A stretch of DNA of 8,124 nt from contig JAHEXO010000070.1 of NCBI GenBank assembly GCA_023252065.1, positions 1 through 8,124 of the forward strand, read 5' to 3'. The position numbers were made by a program, and so were the translations under genes. The notes beneath the pieces were generated by a model that was not told where the DNA came from, did not search any database, and worked only from the letters and a program-made list of their open reading frames with translations. The DNA comes from Nocardioides sp. (GTDB lineage: Bacteria > Actinomycetota > Actinomycetes > Propionibacteriales > Nocardioidaceae). Positions 1 to 8,010 of this stretch are shown piece after piece (positions within the stretch are counted from its first letter, which is position 1; every line of letters starts with the position of its first letter).

Positions 1-1
1 C

Positions 2-472
<471 letters not shown>

Positions 473-501
473 CCACTGGATCGTGACCACTTCTTGACCG
501 C

Positions 502-517
502 TCGACGCTGCCGTCGA
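502..517 (+). terminator. Small perfect hairpin after metK, possible weak terminator
   Basis: TCGACG, a four-base loop CTGC, then CGTCGA form a perfect 6-bp stem starting 30 bases after the metK stop. There is no T-run behind it, so it is not a canonical intrinsic terminator. Actinobacterial terminators often lack the T-run, which is the only reason to list it. A stem this short also arises easily by chance in GC-rich DNA. Confidence 0.25.
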
Positions 518-532
518 ACGGCCTCGGCGTTC

Positions 533-538
533 TAGATT
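533..538 (+). promoter_or_regulatory. Possible -10 element (TAGATT) for the M4 protease gene
   Basis: TAGATT fits the actinobacterial -10 pattern TAnnnT and is the most AT-rich spot in the 113-bp metK-protease gap. It would start transcription near 545 and give a leader of about 40 bases. No convincing -35 box sits 16-18 bases upstream (that position reads GCCGTC). A TTGACC at 494-499 lies 33 bases from it, too far for a normal sigma-70 spacer. The call is weak. Confidence 0.25.
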
Positions 539-571
539 GCCCGGAAGACCACGGGCCCGGAGGGGCCAGAC

Positions 572-577
572 GGGGGG
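572..577 (+). promoter_or_regulatory. Ribosome binding site for the M4 protease
   Basis: A run of six G bases lies eight bases before the GTG at 586, normal spacing for pairing with the 16S rRNA tail. It decides the start: no ATG, GTG or TTG exists in this frame between the in-frame stop at 484-486 and 586. Confidence 0.55.
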
Positions 578-585
578 CGATCCGA

Positions 586-3135
586 GTGGGTTCCTTGACC
601 GTGGTGGCCCTCGGCACGGTCGTGACGCTCGGCATCACGGCTGCGGCGACGGCGCCGACCGATGCGGCGCCGCGGGGGTCGACGACGGCGGCGGGCTCGC
701 GGAGCGCCAGCGCGCTCGACCGGCTTGTGGCCGACACCAGCGGCAATGTTCGCCTCTCTCGGGGCCCCGATGGCCTCGCGCGGGTCGTCAGCGTCGAGGG
801 CGAGTCGCGCACGCCTCCCGCCATCCGCGCTCTGTCGGCGCGCGCGGCGGCCCGCGCCCAGCTCACGCGGTACGGCGCGATGGTCGGCGTGGGCCGGCCC
901 GGCACGCGCCTGGTCGGCGGGAGCGTGCTGCGCACGGTGACCGGCGACCGGGTCGTCCACTTCGCCCAGCGACGCGGGGGACTCCCCGTGGTCGCCGGCG
1001 CGGTCGCGGTCGACCTGCGCCCCGACCGAAGCCTCGCCTCGATCACGGCCTCGGTCTCGACCGCCACCGTGCCCGGCCCGACGTACTCCGGGCCACGGGC
1101 GGCCCGCACGGCCCTCGCGGTCGCGCTCAGGACGCCGGGCCACCCGGCCCGCGCCAACCTCCGCACGAGCACGCCGGTGCGCAAGCTGTGGGACCCCGCG
1201 GTGCTCGGGATCGCCCGCACCAGCGACCCGCGCACGGCTCCGCGAGGCGTCTGGCAGGTCGTGGTCAGCGGCGGGCCGGGGTTCCGGCGCTCGGTGCTGG
1301 TCGACGACCGCACCGGGGTGGTCGTCCTCGACATCGACCGGGTCGAGCAGCTCGACCGCGTGGTCTGCGACGACGGCAACACGATCGCCGTCGATGCGCC
1401 GTGCACGAAGGGCTTCGCGCGCACCGAGACCGGTCCGCCCAGCGCTCTGGCCGACGTCAACGACGCCTTCGAGCTCGGCGGGGTGGTCGCGCGGTTCTAC
1501 CAGCGGATCGGCGGCCTCGACCTCACCCAGCTGCTCGGCGTCGACGTCGCGGGGCAGCCGAAGCTCGCCGCGACCGTCCGGTTCTGCGCGCTGGGCCTGG
1601 AGTGCCCGATGCAGAACGCGTTCTGGAACGGCCAGCAGATGTTCTACGGCCAGGGCTTCGCCGGCGCCGACGACGTCGTCGGCCACGAGATGACCCACGG
1701 CGTGATCGACCACAGCAGCCGGTTGTTCTACTGGGGTCAGTCGGGCGCTATGAACGAGTCACTGGCCGACGTGATGGGCGAGATCATCGACCACCGCCAC
1801 GCCTCGCCCGGCGACAGCCCCCACAGCTGGACCATCGGTGAGGACCTGCCGATCGGAGCCATCCGCGACCTCGGCAGGCCCGGCAGGTTCGGCCAACCCA
1901 ACCGGATGACCGGAGCGGCGTACGTCGGCGAGGACATCTACAGCGACAACGACGGCGTCCACACCGACAGCGGGGTCGGCAACCGGACCTTCTACCTGAT
2001 CTCGCAGGGCGGCACCCAGAGCGGCCGCGTCGTGCGTGGCGTCGACCACGGGCCGATGCTGACCAAGACCGCCACCCTCGCCCTGTCGGTGATCCAGCAC
2101 CTGGTCTCCGGCAGCGACTACGCCGACCTGGCGGCGCAGCTCGAGCAGAGCTGCCACGCGCTGGCCCGGCACGGCACCGTCGGGTTCACCGCCGCCGACT
2201 GCCGCAGCGTCCACCAGGCGACGCTCGCCACTGAGCTCCGAGTCACGCCGCCGTCGGCGCCGCAGCCGAAGGACGCGCCGATGACGTGTCCCCGCGGCAC
2301 CGGCCCGGTGCGGGTGCTCTTCGACTCGGAGAAGGGGAAGCCGGCCACCGAGTTCGTGCCCGGACCGACCTGGAGTCGCGCGCCGTCGGCCGACGCACCC
2401 GCCAACGCGACCTCGGGGCTGCGGTCGTGGTTCTCCACCGACCCCGAGAACATCGGCACCAGCTCGCTGACCATGGCCCGTCCGCACGCGCTGCCGGCCG
2501 GGCGCCCGGCCTTCCTGTGGTTCCACCAGTGGCGGGTCCTCGACTTCATCTTGAAGGGCAACTTCGACGGCGGGACGGTCGAGCTGGCCGACGACACCAC
2601 TGCGAGCGGGATGCGTGGCACCGCGTCGCGGCCCTGGGTGAACGGCCCCCACGACCGCCTGCGCACCTACTCCGGCAACCCGGCCGGTGGCCGGCTCACC
2701 TTCAGCCGCGACAGCCACGGCTGGACGGCGAGCCGGATGAGCCTGACCAGCAAGGCCGGACACGCGGTCCGGCTGCAGTTCACCATGAACACCGACAACT
2801 CCATCGCCCTGCCGGGCTGGTTCCTCGACGACGTCCGGGTCTACTCCTGCGGCCGGGGCCCCATGCCGCGGTCGGCGCCGACGATCCGGGGGACGGTGCA
2901 GGTGGGCTCCACCCTCGTCGCCGGGCCCGGGGCATGGACCGGCAAGGCGGGGCACAGGTTCGCCTACCGGTGGTACGCCGACGGTGCGGTGATCGCGGGC
3001 GCCCGCCACTCGTCGTACCTCGTGCGGGCGGGTGACGCGGACAAGCGCCTGACGGTCGCGGTGACGGCGACCGACAGGACGACGCACGAGCACACCGCGA
3101 CATCCTCGGCCGCCACACCACCGGTCGCCCCCTAG
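586..3135 (+). CDS. Secreted thermolysin-like (M4) zinc metalloprotease with jelly-roll-like and Ig-like C-terminal domains
   Basis: This is an 849-residue exported endopeptidase, made as a zymogen. Residues 1-28 look like a Sec signal peptide (hydrophobic 5-21, cleavage plausible after ATA23 or DAA28), although the start lacks the usual basic residues. Residues ~40-250 resemble the FTP and PepSY propeptide regions that keep M4 enzymes folded but inactive. The catalytic domain spans ~285-555. Zinc ligands are His367 and His371 in HEMTH with catalytic Glu368, and Glu391 in NESLAD, 20 residues on as in thermolysin. His459 in [10 protein letters not shown] matches thermolysin His231, Tyr382 matches Tyr157 and Arg427 matches Arg203. 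All catalytic positions are therefore intact. Residues ~565-757 look like a jelly-roll domain (ending [14 protein letters not shown]), and ~764-840 an Ig-like module ([14 protein letters not shown], then YRWYADG). Eight cysteines pair plausibly by proximity or domain: 261/273, 334/340, 523/539, 568/755. There is no sortase signal, so release or non-covalent wall binding is likely. The natural substrate is unknown. Confidence 0.93.
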   Translation: MGSLTVVALGTVVTLGITAAATAPTDAAPRGSTTAAGSRSASALDRLVADTSGNVRLSRGPDGLARVVSVEGESRTPPAIRALSARAAARAQLTRYGAMVGVGRPGTRLVGGSVLRTVTGDRVVHFAQRRGGLPVVAGAVAVDLRPDRSLASITASVSTATVPGPTYSGPRAARTALAVALRTPGHPARANLRTSTPVRKLWDPAVLGIARTSDPRTAPRGVWQVVVSGGPGFRRSVLVDDRTGVVVLDIDRVEQLDRVVCDDGNTIAVDAPCTKGFARTETGPPSALADVNDAFELGGVVARFYQRIGGLDLTQLLGVDVAGQPKLAATVRFCALGLECPMQNAFWNGQQMFYGQGFAGADDVVGHEMTHGVIDHSSRLFYWGQSGAMNESLADVMGEIIDHRHASPGDSPHSWTIGEDLPIGAIRDLGRPGRFGQPNRMTGAAYVGEDIYSDNDGVHTDSGVGNRTFYLISQGGTQSGRVVRGVDHGPMLTKTATLALSVIQHLVSGSDYADLAAQLEQSCHALARHGTVGFTAADCRSVHQATLATELRVTPPSAPQPKDAPMTCPRGTGPVRVLFDSEKGKPATEFVPGPTWSRAPSADAPANATSGLRSWFSTDPENIGTSSLTMARPHALPAGRPAFLWFHQWRVLDFILKGNFDGGTVELADDTTASGMRGTASRPWVNGPHDRLRTYSGNPAGGRLTFSRDSHGWTASRMSLTSKAGHAVRLQFTMNTDNSIALPGWFLDDVRVYSCGRGPMPRSAPTIRGTVQVGSTLVAGPGAWTGKAGHRFAYRWYADGAVIAGARHSSYLVRAGDADKRLTVAVTATDRTTHEHTATSSAATPPVAP

Positions 3136-3141
3136 CCCGCC

Positions 3142-3170
3142 CCGACCGCGTCGGCGGCCGCTGGTAGAAC
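3142..3170 (+). promoter_or_regulatory. Probable leaderless promoter for priA
   Basis: CCGACC (3142-3147), a 17-base spacer, then TAGAAC (3165-3170) resemble -35 and -10 boxes. The -10-like box ends six bases before the ATG at 3177, so transcription would begin at or very near the A of the start codon. Leaderless mRNAs with this geometry are common in actinobacteria. The box lacks the final T of TAnnnT, and a weak GGTAG (3163-3167, nine bases from the ATG) could instead act as a ribosome binding site. Confidence 0.4.
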
Positions 3171-3176
3171 TGCGGC

Positions 3177-5216
3177 ATGGCCGACCCCGGACCCGCTCCG
3201 CCCGAGACCCTGCCGGGTCTCCAGGCGAGCGTGCGCGCGACGGTCCGCGCTGCCGGGAAGCCCCGGCGGAAGGCAGCGGTCGAGCCGGTCGCCGAGGTCG
3301 ACCCGGTGGCGCGGGTGCTCGTGGAGACTCCACTGGCCCATCTCGACCGGCCGTTCGACTACGCCGTCCCTGCGTCGATGGCCGAGCGCGCCGTACCGGG
3401 GGCGCGGGTCAAGGTGCGGTTCGCCGGCAAGGACCTCGACGGGTTCGTGGTGGCCAGGGCGGCGTCGTCCGAGCACACCGGCACCCTGACCCCGTTGCGG
3501 CGGGTGGTGAGCCCCGAGCCGGTGCTCCTGCCCGCGGTCGCCGACCTGGCCGGGGTGCTGGCCGAGCGCTACGCCGGCACCCGCTCCGACGTGCTCCGCC
3601 TCGCTGTCCCGGCCCGGCACGCGACGACCGAGGCCAAGGCCTCACCGCCCGAGGAGCCCCTCGAGATCGACCCCGAGTCCCTGCGGCAGGCCTGGTCGGG
3701 CTATGCCGCCGCCGACGCCTACCTCGCCCACCTGGCGACGGGAGGCACGCCGCGCGCGGTCTGGTCGGCGCTGCCCGGCGACGACTGGCCGCGCCTGCTC
3801 GCCGCCGCGGCTGCCGCCACCCTCGCGTCGGGCCGCGGCAGCGTGGTCGTGGTCCCCGACCACCGCGACCTGGCCCGGGTCGACGCCGCCCTCACCGACG
3901 TGCTGGGGGCCGGGCACCACGTCGTGCTGACGGCCGGAGCGGGTCCGGCCCGTCGCTACCGCGAGTTCCTGGCCGTCTCGCGCGACACCCGCCGGATCGT
4001 GGTCGGCACCCGCGCCGCGTCGTTCGCCCCCGTGCACGACCTCGGGCTGGTCGCGATCTGGGACGACGGCGACGACCTCCATGCCGAGCCGCGGGCGCCC
4101 TACCCCCACGCCCGCGAGGTGCTGCTCAGCCGGGCCCTCCTCGAGGACGCCGCGGTCCTGCTCGGCGGCTTCTCGCGCAGTGTCGAGGCCGAGCAGCTGG
4201 TCACGACGGGCTGGGCCCACGAGATCGTGCCGTCCCGCGAGGCGGTCCGGGCAGCGGTGACGGTCTCGGTGAGCGGCGCGACCGACCGCGAGCTCGAGCG
4301 CGACCCGCTGGCCCGGGCCTCGCGGATGCCCAAGCAGGTGCACGACGTCATCGGTGCCGGCCTGGAGCGTGGGCCCGTGCTGCTGCAGACGCCGCGCCGC
4401 GGCTACGCACCCGCCCTGGCCTGCGAGCGCTGTCGTACGCCGGCCCGGTGCGCCACCTGCACCGGCCCGCTCGCGGTCGCCGGCAAGGCCAGCCCCCCGG
4501 CGTGCCGCTGGTGTGGCACCGTCGTGGAGGCGTGGTCCTGCCCGGAGTGCGGTCACCGCGGACTGCGGGCACCGGTGGTGGGGGAGCGGCGGACCGCCGA
4601 GGAGGTCGGCCGGGCGTTCCCGTCGACGCCGGTCGTCGCGTCGGGTGGCGACCACGTCGTGCCCGCAGTCGGTGCGCGGCCGGCGCTCGTGGTCGCGACG
4701 CCCGGAGCCGAGCCGGTGGCCGAGGGCGGCTATGCCGCGGTGGTGCTGCTCGACACCTGGCTGGCCCTGGCCCGGCCCGACCTCCGCACCGAGGAAGAGG
4801 CCCTGAGGCGTTGGCTCGGGGCGGCCGGGCTGGTCGCTCCGGGAGCCGCCGTCGTGGCGGTCGGCGACCCCGCCCAGCCGGTCGTCCAGGCGCTCGTGCG
4901 CTGGGACCCCTCCGGCTTCGCCCGCCGCGAGGCCGAGAGCCGGGCCGAGGCCCACCTGCCGCCGGCGAGCCGGCTCGCCACGATCACCGGCGACGCGGGT
5001 GCCGTCGACGACGCTCTCACGCTGCTCGACCGGCCGGTCGGCTGCGAGGTGCTCGGTCCGGTGCCGGTCGACGACGACCACGTGCGCGCGGTCGTCCGGG
5101 CTCCCCGCGCACACGCGGTGGCCCTGTCGCGGGCATTGGGTGAGGTGCTGCGCGTGCGGTCGGCCCGCAAGCTGGACCCGGTGCGGATCCAGGTCGACCC
5201 GATGACCATCGACTGA
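3177..5216 (+). CDS. priA: Replication-restart protein PriA (primosomal protein N'), actinobacterial helicase-deficient form
   Basis: PriA recognises stalled or collapsed forks and reloads the replisome. This 679-residue protein matches the family over its length (E. coli PriA is about 730). Residues ~42-145 are the 3'-DNA-end-binding domain (ARVLVETPLAHLDRPFDYAV, then PGARVKVRFAGKDLDGFVV). The central helicase part is degenerate: where the Walker A GSGKT should be the sequence reads SALPGDDWPRL (198-207), and the DEEH box is replaced by IWDDGDD (294-300), with PYPHAREVLLSRA following as in true PriA. Residues 416-458 keep eight cysteines (416, 419, 425, 428, 443, 446, 455, 458), enough for two zinc sites. 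The end, PVRIQVDPMTID, is the usual C-terminus. Loss of helicase motifs is established for actinobacterial PriA and is not damage in this copy. The start is an ATG with a leaderless-type promoter; a residue ~1-40 basic, Ala/Pro-rich extension precedes the first domain. Confidence 0.95.
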   Translation: MADPGPAPPETLPGLQASVRATVRAAGKPRRKAAVEPVAEVDPVARVLVETPLAHLDRPFDYAVPASMAERAVPGARVKVRFAGKDLDGFVVARAASSEHTGTLTPLRRVVSPEPVLLPAVADLAGVLAERYAGTRSDVLRLAVPARHATTEAKASPPEEPLEIDPESLRQAWSGYAAADAYLAHLATGGTPRAVWSALPGDDWPRLLAAAAAATLASGRGSVVVVPDHRDLARVDAALTDVLGAGHHVVLTAGAGPARRYREFLAVSRDTRRIVVGTRAASFAPVHDLGLVAIWDDGDDLHAEPRAPYPHAREVLLSRALLEDAAVLLGGFSRSVEAEQLVTTGWAHEIVPSREAVRAAVTVSVSGATDRELERDPLARASRMPKQVHDVIGAGLERGPVLLQTPRRGYAPALACERCRTPARCATCTGPLAVAGKASPPACRWCGTVVEAWSCPECGHRGLRAPVVGERRTAEEVGRAFPSTPVVASGGDHVVPAVGARPALVVATPGAEPVAEGGYAAVVLLDTWLALARPDLRTEEEALRRWLGAAGLVAPGAAVVAVGDPAQPVVQALVRWDPSGFARREAESRAEAHLPPASRLATITGDAGAVDDALTLLDRPVGCEVLGPVPVDDDHVRAVVRAPRAHAVALSRALGEVLRVRSARKLDPVRIQVDPMTID

Positions 5217-5217
5217 C

Positions 5218-5263
5218 CCGGTCGGCCCGGCTCAGCCTCCGGCCGAGCACCCGCCCGGACCGG
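5218..5263. terminator. Candidate bidirectional hairpin at the priA / membrane-protein convergence
   Basis: Only 15 bp separate the two stop codons. CCGGTC (5218-5223) can pair with GACCGG (5258-5263). Inside it GCTC-A-GCC, loop TCC, GGC-C-GAGC (5230-5248) forms an imperfect stem with one mismatch. There is no T-run on either strand. Part of the structure lies in the coding end of the minus-strand gene. It is a weak candidate, listed because convergent genes this close need some stop signal. Confidence 0.25.
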
Positions 5264-7193
5264 AGTCGACCACGCGGTAGACGGTCAGCCGCCGGCTGGT
5301 GGTGACCTTGCGCAGGCCGTCGCACTGGTCCAGCGCGTCGAGCGGGTCGGGGACGTCCCAGGTGTTCCCCGTGCTGAGCGCGTAGGTGGACGGGTCACCC
5401 ACCACCACCCACCGCACGTGGTTGCTCGCCAAGTAGTCCCAGTGCGCGGCCGGATCGGTGAAGAACGCGTTCGCTCCGCTGAGCAGGCCGTTGGCACGCG
5501 TCAGAAGGCTGTCGAAGGTGTAGGGCGCTCGCCCGTCGAGCAGCCCCACACCCTTGGTCACGTCTGGGACGAAGCCCTCGGTGTAGCCGTTGGTGAGCAC
5601 CACGTCTCCCTGACGCACCGGCAGTGACTCCCACACCGCGAGGTCGTCCCGCGAGAGAGCGAGGTGGCTGTCGTAGCGGGCGACGCCCAGCATCGAGACG
5701 ACCCCGCAGAACGACAGCAGCACGAGCAGGAGCGGGCGGCGCCGGTCCTTGCGGACCACAGAGCGTCCGCGCCACCGCCACGTCGCGTCGCACACGCTGC
5801 CGAGGCCGATGGCGACCAGCGGCGGCGCCAGGAGGCTGGCATCGAGCGGGATCCGCGAGGCACCGGTGCGCCGCGGGACGTAGCCCTGCCACCCGAGCAT
5901 GAACACCGAGGCGACCAGCGCGAGCCCGATCAGCGAAAGGACGGTGAACAGCACCAGCACCCGCACGTCGGTGGCCCGTCTGCGCCGCCACAGCCCGACC
6001 AGGGTCAGCACGGCCACCGGGGCCATCCAGATCCAGGACCGGCTGTAGAGGTAGCCCAGGACGTCCCAGAGCATGCTCGCGTTGCTGGGGGGCAGGGACG
6101 GCGGCATGCCGCGCGCGGCGGCGTAGAACGCCCACGTCGGGTCGCTCAGCCCCCCGCGGTCGACCAGGCCACCGGCGTGGACGGTGCCGGAGGCCTCCCT
6201 GAAGACCAGGCCGGTGACGAGAACTGCCACCGCGAACGCCGCCAGCGCGATCCCGGCCCGACGCAGTTGCACTCCGCGCGGTCCTCGGGCGAGGAGAGCC
6301 AGCGCCGCGGCGGTCACCAGGACTCCGGCGGTGAGAGCGGCGATGCCGTGCACCTGCGACAAGGTGGCGACGAGCACGGCTGCGGGAGCGAGGGACCGTC
6401 GGTCTCCTCGGCGCAACCAGTCGATCGCGAGCGCCACGATGAGGAGCACGAGTCCCAGAGCCAAACCCTCGGGCCGGTAGCCGGCGGAGCGGATGGCCAC
6501 GATCCCGGTGCTGATCGCCACCGGGAGGGCGAGCAGCGCGGTGATCCGCTCCGCGCCCAGGGCCGAGGTGAGGGCCACAGCGCCGATGCCGAGGAACACG
6601 ACGCTCAGGAGGTTGACGATCGTCAGCACCGTGACGGGGTCGTGGGGATGCTGGGTGAGCAGCATCGCGGTCGCGGTCGTGAACAGGTGGTAGTCGTTGA
6701 GGAACGGCGTCGTGGTCGCGAACTCGATGGAAGACGCGGGGATGTGCCCCACCTCGGCGACCTGGCGGGCGAGGCCGTAGTAGTACCAGGGCGTGGAGCC
6801 CAGGGGAGACCACGACGTGCGGACGATGACGAAGCCGAGGGGTGCGAACAGCAAGGCGGTCAGTCCCGCGACCTCTGCGAAGCGCTGGCCGGCCGGACCC
6901 AGCACCGCACCCAGGCGCGCTCGCTGGCGTGGGAGTGCCAGGACGACGACGGAGGCCGCCGCGACCGCGGCCTCCCAGATCCAGGCGGAGGTGGCGGTGA
7001 GGCCCACGGTGCGTGCGAGGAGGCCGGAGCCGAGCAGCCACGCAGAGATGCCGCACGCGAGCCCTCGGGACCAGAGAACGTCCCAGCTGAGGAGGCCGGA
7101 GTCCTGGTCCGGCTCGGGATCGTCGGACAGCGCGACCACCCCTGCCAGCGTCGGCAGGACGAGCACGAGGAGCAGCGCAAGGAGAGCGCTCAT
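5232..7193 (-). CDS. Polytopic membrane protein, probable GT-C-type glycosyltransferase
   Basis: This 653-residue integral membrane protein has about 14 hydrophobic segments, roughly 2-21, 43-61, 68-87, 105-125, 190-210, 216-235, 241-259, 268-302 (two), 312-331, 386-402, 410-432, 448-468 and 487-505. Basic loops (PRQRAR 88-93, RRGDRR 261-266, RRRR 403-406, RKDRRR 481-486) alternate consistently as cytoplasmic. This places the long loops 126-189 and 332-385 and the soluble tail ~506-653 outside. The loop GSTPWYYYGLARQVAEVGHI (132-151) resembles the first outer loop of GT-C enzymes, which move sugars from polyprenyl-phosphate carriers. The tail (HVRWVVVGD near 592-600) is like those after GT-C membrane domains. 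I chose ATG 7193: a longer reading frame to 7307 would add 38 Arg/Ser/Ala-rich residues and overlap the preceding gene, while this start lies 10 bp after that gene's stop and opens directly into a membrane segment. No strong ribosome binding site is seen, which suits translational coupling. The acceptor and sugar are unknown; a flippase or polymerase role is not excluded. Confidence 0.8.
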   Translation of the reverse strand: MSALLALLLVLVLPTLAGVVALSDDPEPDQDSGLLSWDVLWSRGLACGISAWLLGSGLLARTVGLTATSAWIWEAAVAAASVVVLALPRQRARLGAVLGPAGQRFAEVAGLTALLFAPLGFVIVRTSWSPLGSTPWYYYGLARQVAEVGHIPASSIEFATTTPFLNDYHLFTTATAMLLTQHPHDPVTVLTIVNLLSVVFLGIGAVALTSALGAERITALLALPVAISTGIVAIRSAGYRPEGLALGLVLLIVALAIDWLRRGDRRSLAPAAVLVATLSQVHGIAALTAGVLVTAAALALLARGPRGVQLRRAGIALAAFAVAVLVTGLVFREASGTVHAGGLVDRGGLSDPTWAFYAAARGMPPSLPPSNASMLWDVLGYLYSRSWIWMAPVAVLTLVGLWRRRRATDVRVLVLFTVLSLIGLALVASVFMLGWQGYVPRRTGASRIPLDASLLAPPLVAIGLGSVCDATWRWRGRSVVRKDRRRPLLLVLLSFCGVVSMLGVARYDSHLALSRDDLAVWESLPVRQGDVVLTNGYTEGFVPDVTKGVGLLDGRAPYTFDSLLTRANGLLSGANAFFTDPAAHWDYLASNHVRWVVVGDPSTYALSTGNTWDVPDPLDALDQCDGLRKVTTSRRLTVYRVVDSGPGGCSAGG

Positions 7194-7203
7194 CCGCGGG
7201 CGC

Positions 7204-8010
7204 TCACGATCCCGGGCGGCGAGCCCGGACCCAGGAGCGGACGATGGCGCCGAGGAAGCCCAGCGGGTAGCCGAGGCCACGCGGCTTCTTGCTCTCCCCG
7301 ACCTCACGGCTGCGGATGTGGACCGGCACCTCTCGGATGCGGAGGCCGTGCCCGGCCGCCTGGATCAGGATCTCGGGCGCGGAGAACCGGCCCTCGACCA
7401 GCTGGAGCCGGGCCAACGAGGGGCCGTCGACAGCGCGATAGCCGTTGGTGCAGTCGGTGATCGGGGTGTGGGAGAGGAACGCGATCAGCCGGGTGAAGCC
7501 CCGGATGCCGAGGTCGCGGGCGCCTCCGGCGTCGTCGTAGCGGCCGAGGAACCGCGAGCCCTGGACGTAGTCGGCCTCGCCGGCGACGACCGGTCCGACC
7601 AGGGCCGGCAGGTCGGCGGGATCGTGCTGGCCGTCGGCGTCCATGGTGACCACGACCCGGGCACCGAGGCGGCCGGCGAGAGCGAAGCCGGTGCGGAGCG
7701 CGTCACCCTGGCCCAGGTTGTGCCGGTGGGTGCCGACCACGGCCCCGGCCTGCCGGGCCTCCTCGCGGGTGTCGTCGGTACTGCCGTCGTCGATGACCAC
7801 CGGACAGACCCGTAGGCCGCACAGGGTGGCGGGCAGGGTGCCCAGGACCGGTCCGACCGAGCCGGACTCGTTGTACGCCGCCATCACGACCGCGAGGATC
7901 GGCTCGTCGGAGCGGTCGCCGGCCTCGGGGTGGTCGGCGAGCGCGTCGTCCACCGCCGCGGCTCGGACCTCGGTCGCCGCGGCGCGCTGTGCCGCCCGGG
8001 CTCGGCTCAC
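7204..8010 (-). CDS. Family 2 glycosyltransferase, polyprenyl-phosphate sugar synthase (DPM1-like)
   Basis: This is a 268-residue GT-A-fold enzyme that most likely transfers a sugar from a nucleotide donor to a polyprenyl phosphate at the inner face of the membrane. The motifs run in order: AAYNE (44-48) and DDGSTDDT (74-81) for the nucleotide, the metal-binding DADGQHD (124-130), QGSRF (150-154), TNGYRA (188-193) and RSREVGESKK (233-242), the basic motif typical of dolichol-phosphate mannose synthases and relatives. No membrane helices follow the catalytic domain, so it is the short soluble type. The first ~36 residues are an Ala/Arg-rich extension of no clear role. The GTG start overlaps the upstream stop codon (GTGA), and a GGGAG sits eight bases before it, so this start is favoured. 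The next gene, a GT-C-like membrane protein, is the natural user of its product. Which sugar (mannose, glucose, galactose or other) cannot be read from the sequence. Confidence 0.9.
   Translation of the reverse strand: MSRARAAQRAAATEVRAAAVDDALADHPEAGDRSDEPILAVVMAAYNESGSVGPVLGTLPATLCGLRVCPVVIDDGSTDDTREEARQAGAVVGTHRHNLGQGDALRTGFALAGRLGARVVVTMDADGQHDPADLPALVGPVVAGEADYVQGSRFLGRYDDAGGARDLGIRGFTRLIAFLSHTPITDCTNGYRAVDGPSLARLQLVEGRFSAPEILIQAAGHGLRIREVPVHIRSREVGESKKPRGLGYPLGFLGAIVRSWVRARRPGS

Noticed and set aside
494..538. TTGACC plus TAGATT as a sigma-70 promoter
   Set aside because: The spacer is 33 bases instead of about 17, so the two boxes cannot be one standard promoter; only the -10-like box is kept as a weak candidate.
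537..1841. 434-residue plus-strand frame overlapping the protease start
   Set aside because: It is an Arg/Pro/Gly-rich out-of-frame translation; the protease frame holds the signal peptide and propeptide.
1759..3333. 524-residue open frame on the minus strand
   Set aside because: It lies opposite the M4 protease, whose catalytic and C-terminal domains are clear; the translation is low-complexity Arg/Gly/Val and matches no family.
3768..4110. priA as a pseudogene because its helicase motifs are missing
   Set aside because: The frame is intact over 679 residues, and the same loss is a general feature of actinobacterial PriA.
3642..5114. 490-residue open frame on the minus strand
   Set aside because: It is a shadow of priA on the complementary strand with no recognisable motif.
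7194..7307. 38-residue N-terminal extension of the membrane protein
   Set aside because: It would overlap the end of the glycosyltransferase gene out of frame and put an Arg/Ser-rich stretch before the first membrane segment; the ATG at 7193 fits operon spacing better.
5664..7460. 598-residue open frame on the plus strand
   Set aside because: It is antisense to the membrane protein and GT2 genes; its composition (Arg, Gly, Gln, His rich, no domain) is that of a high-GC shadow frame.
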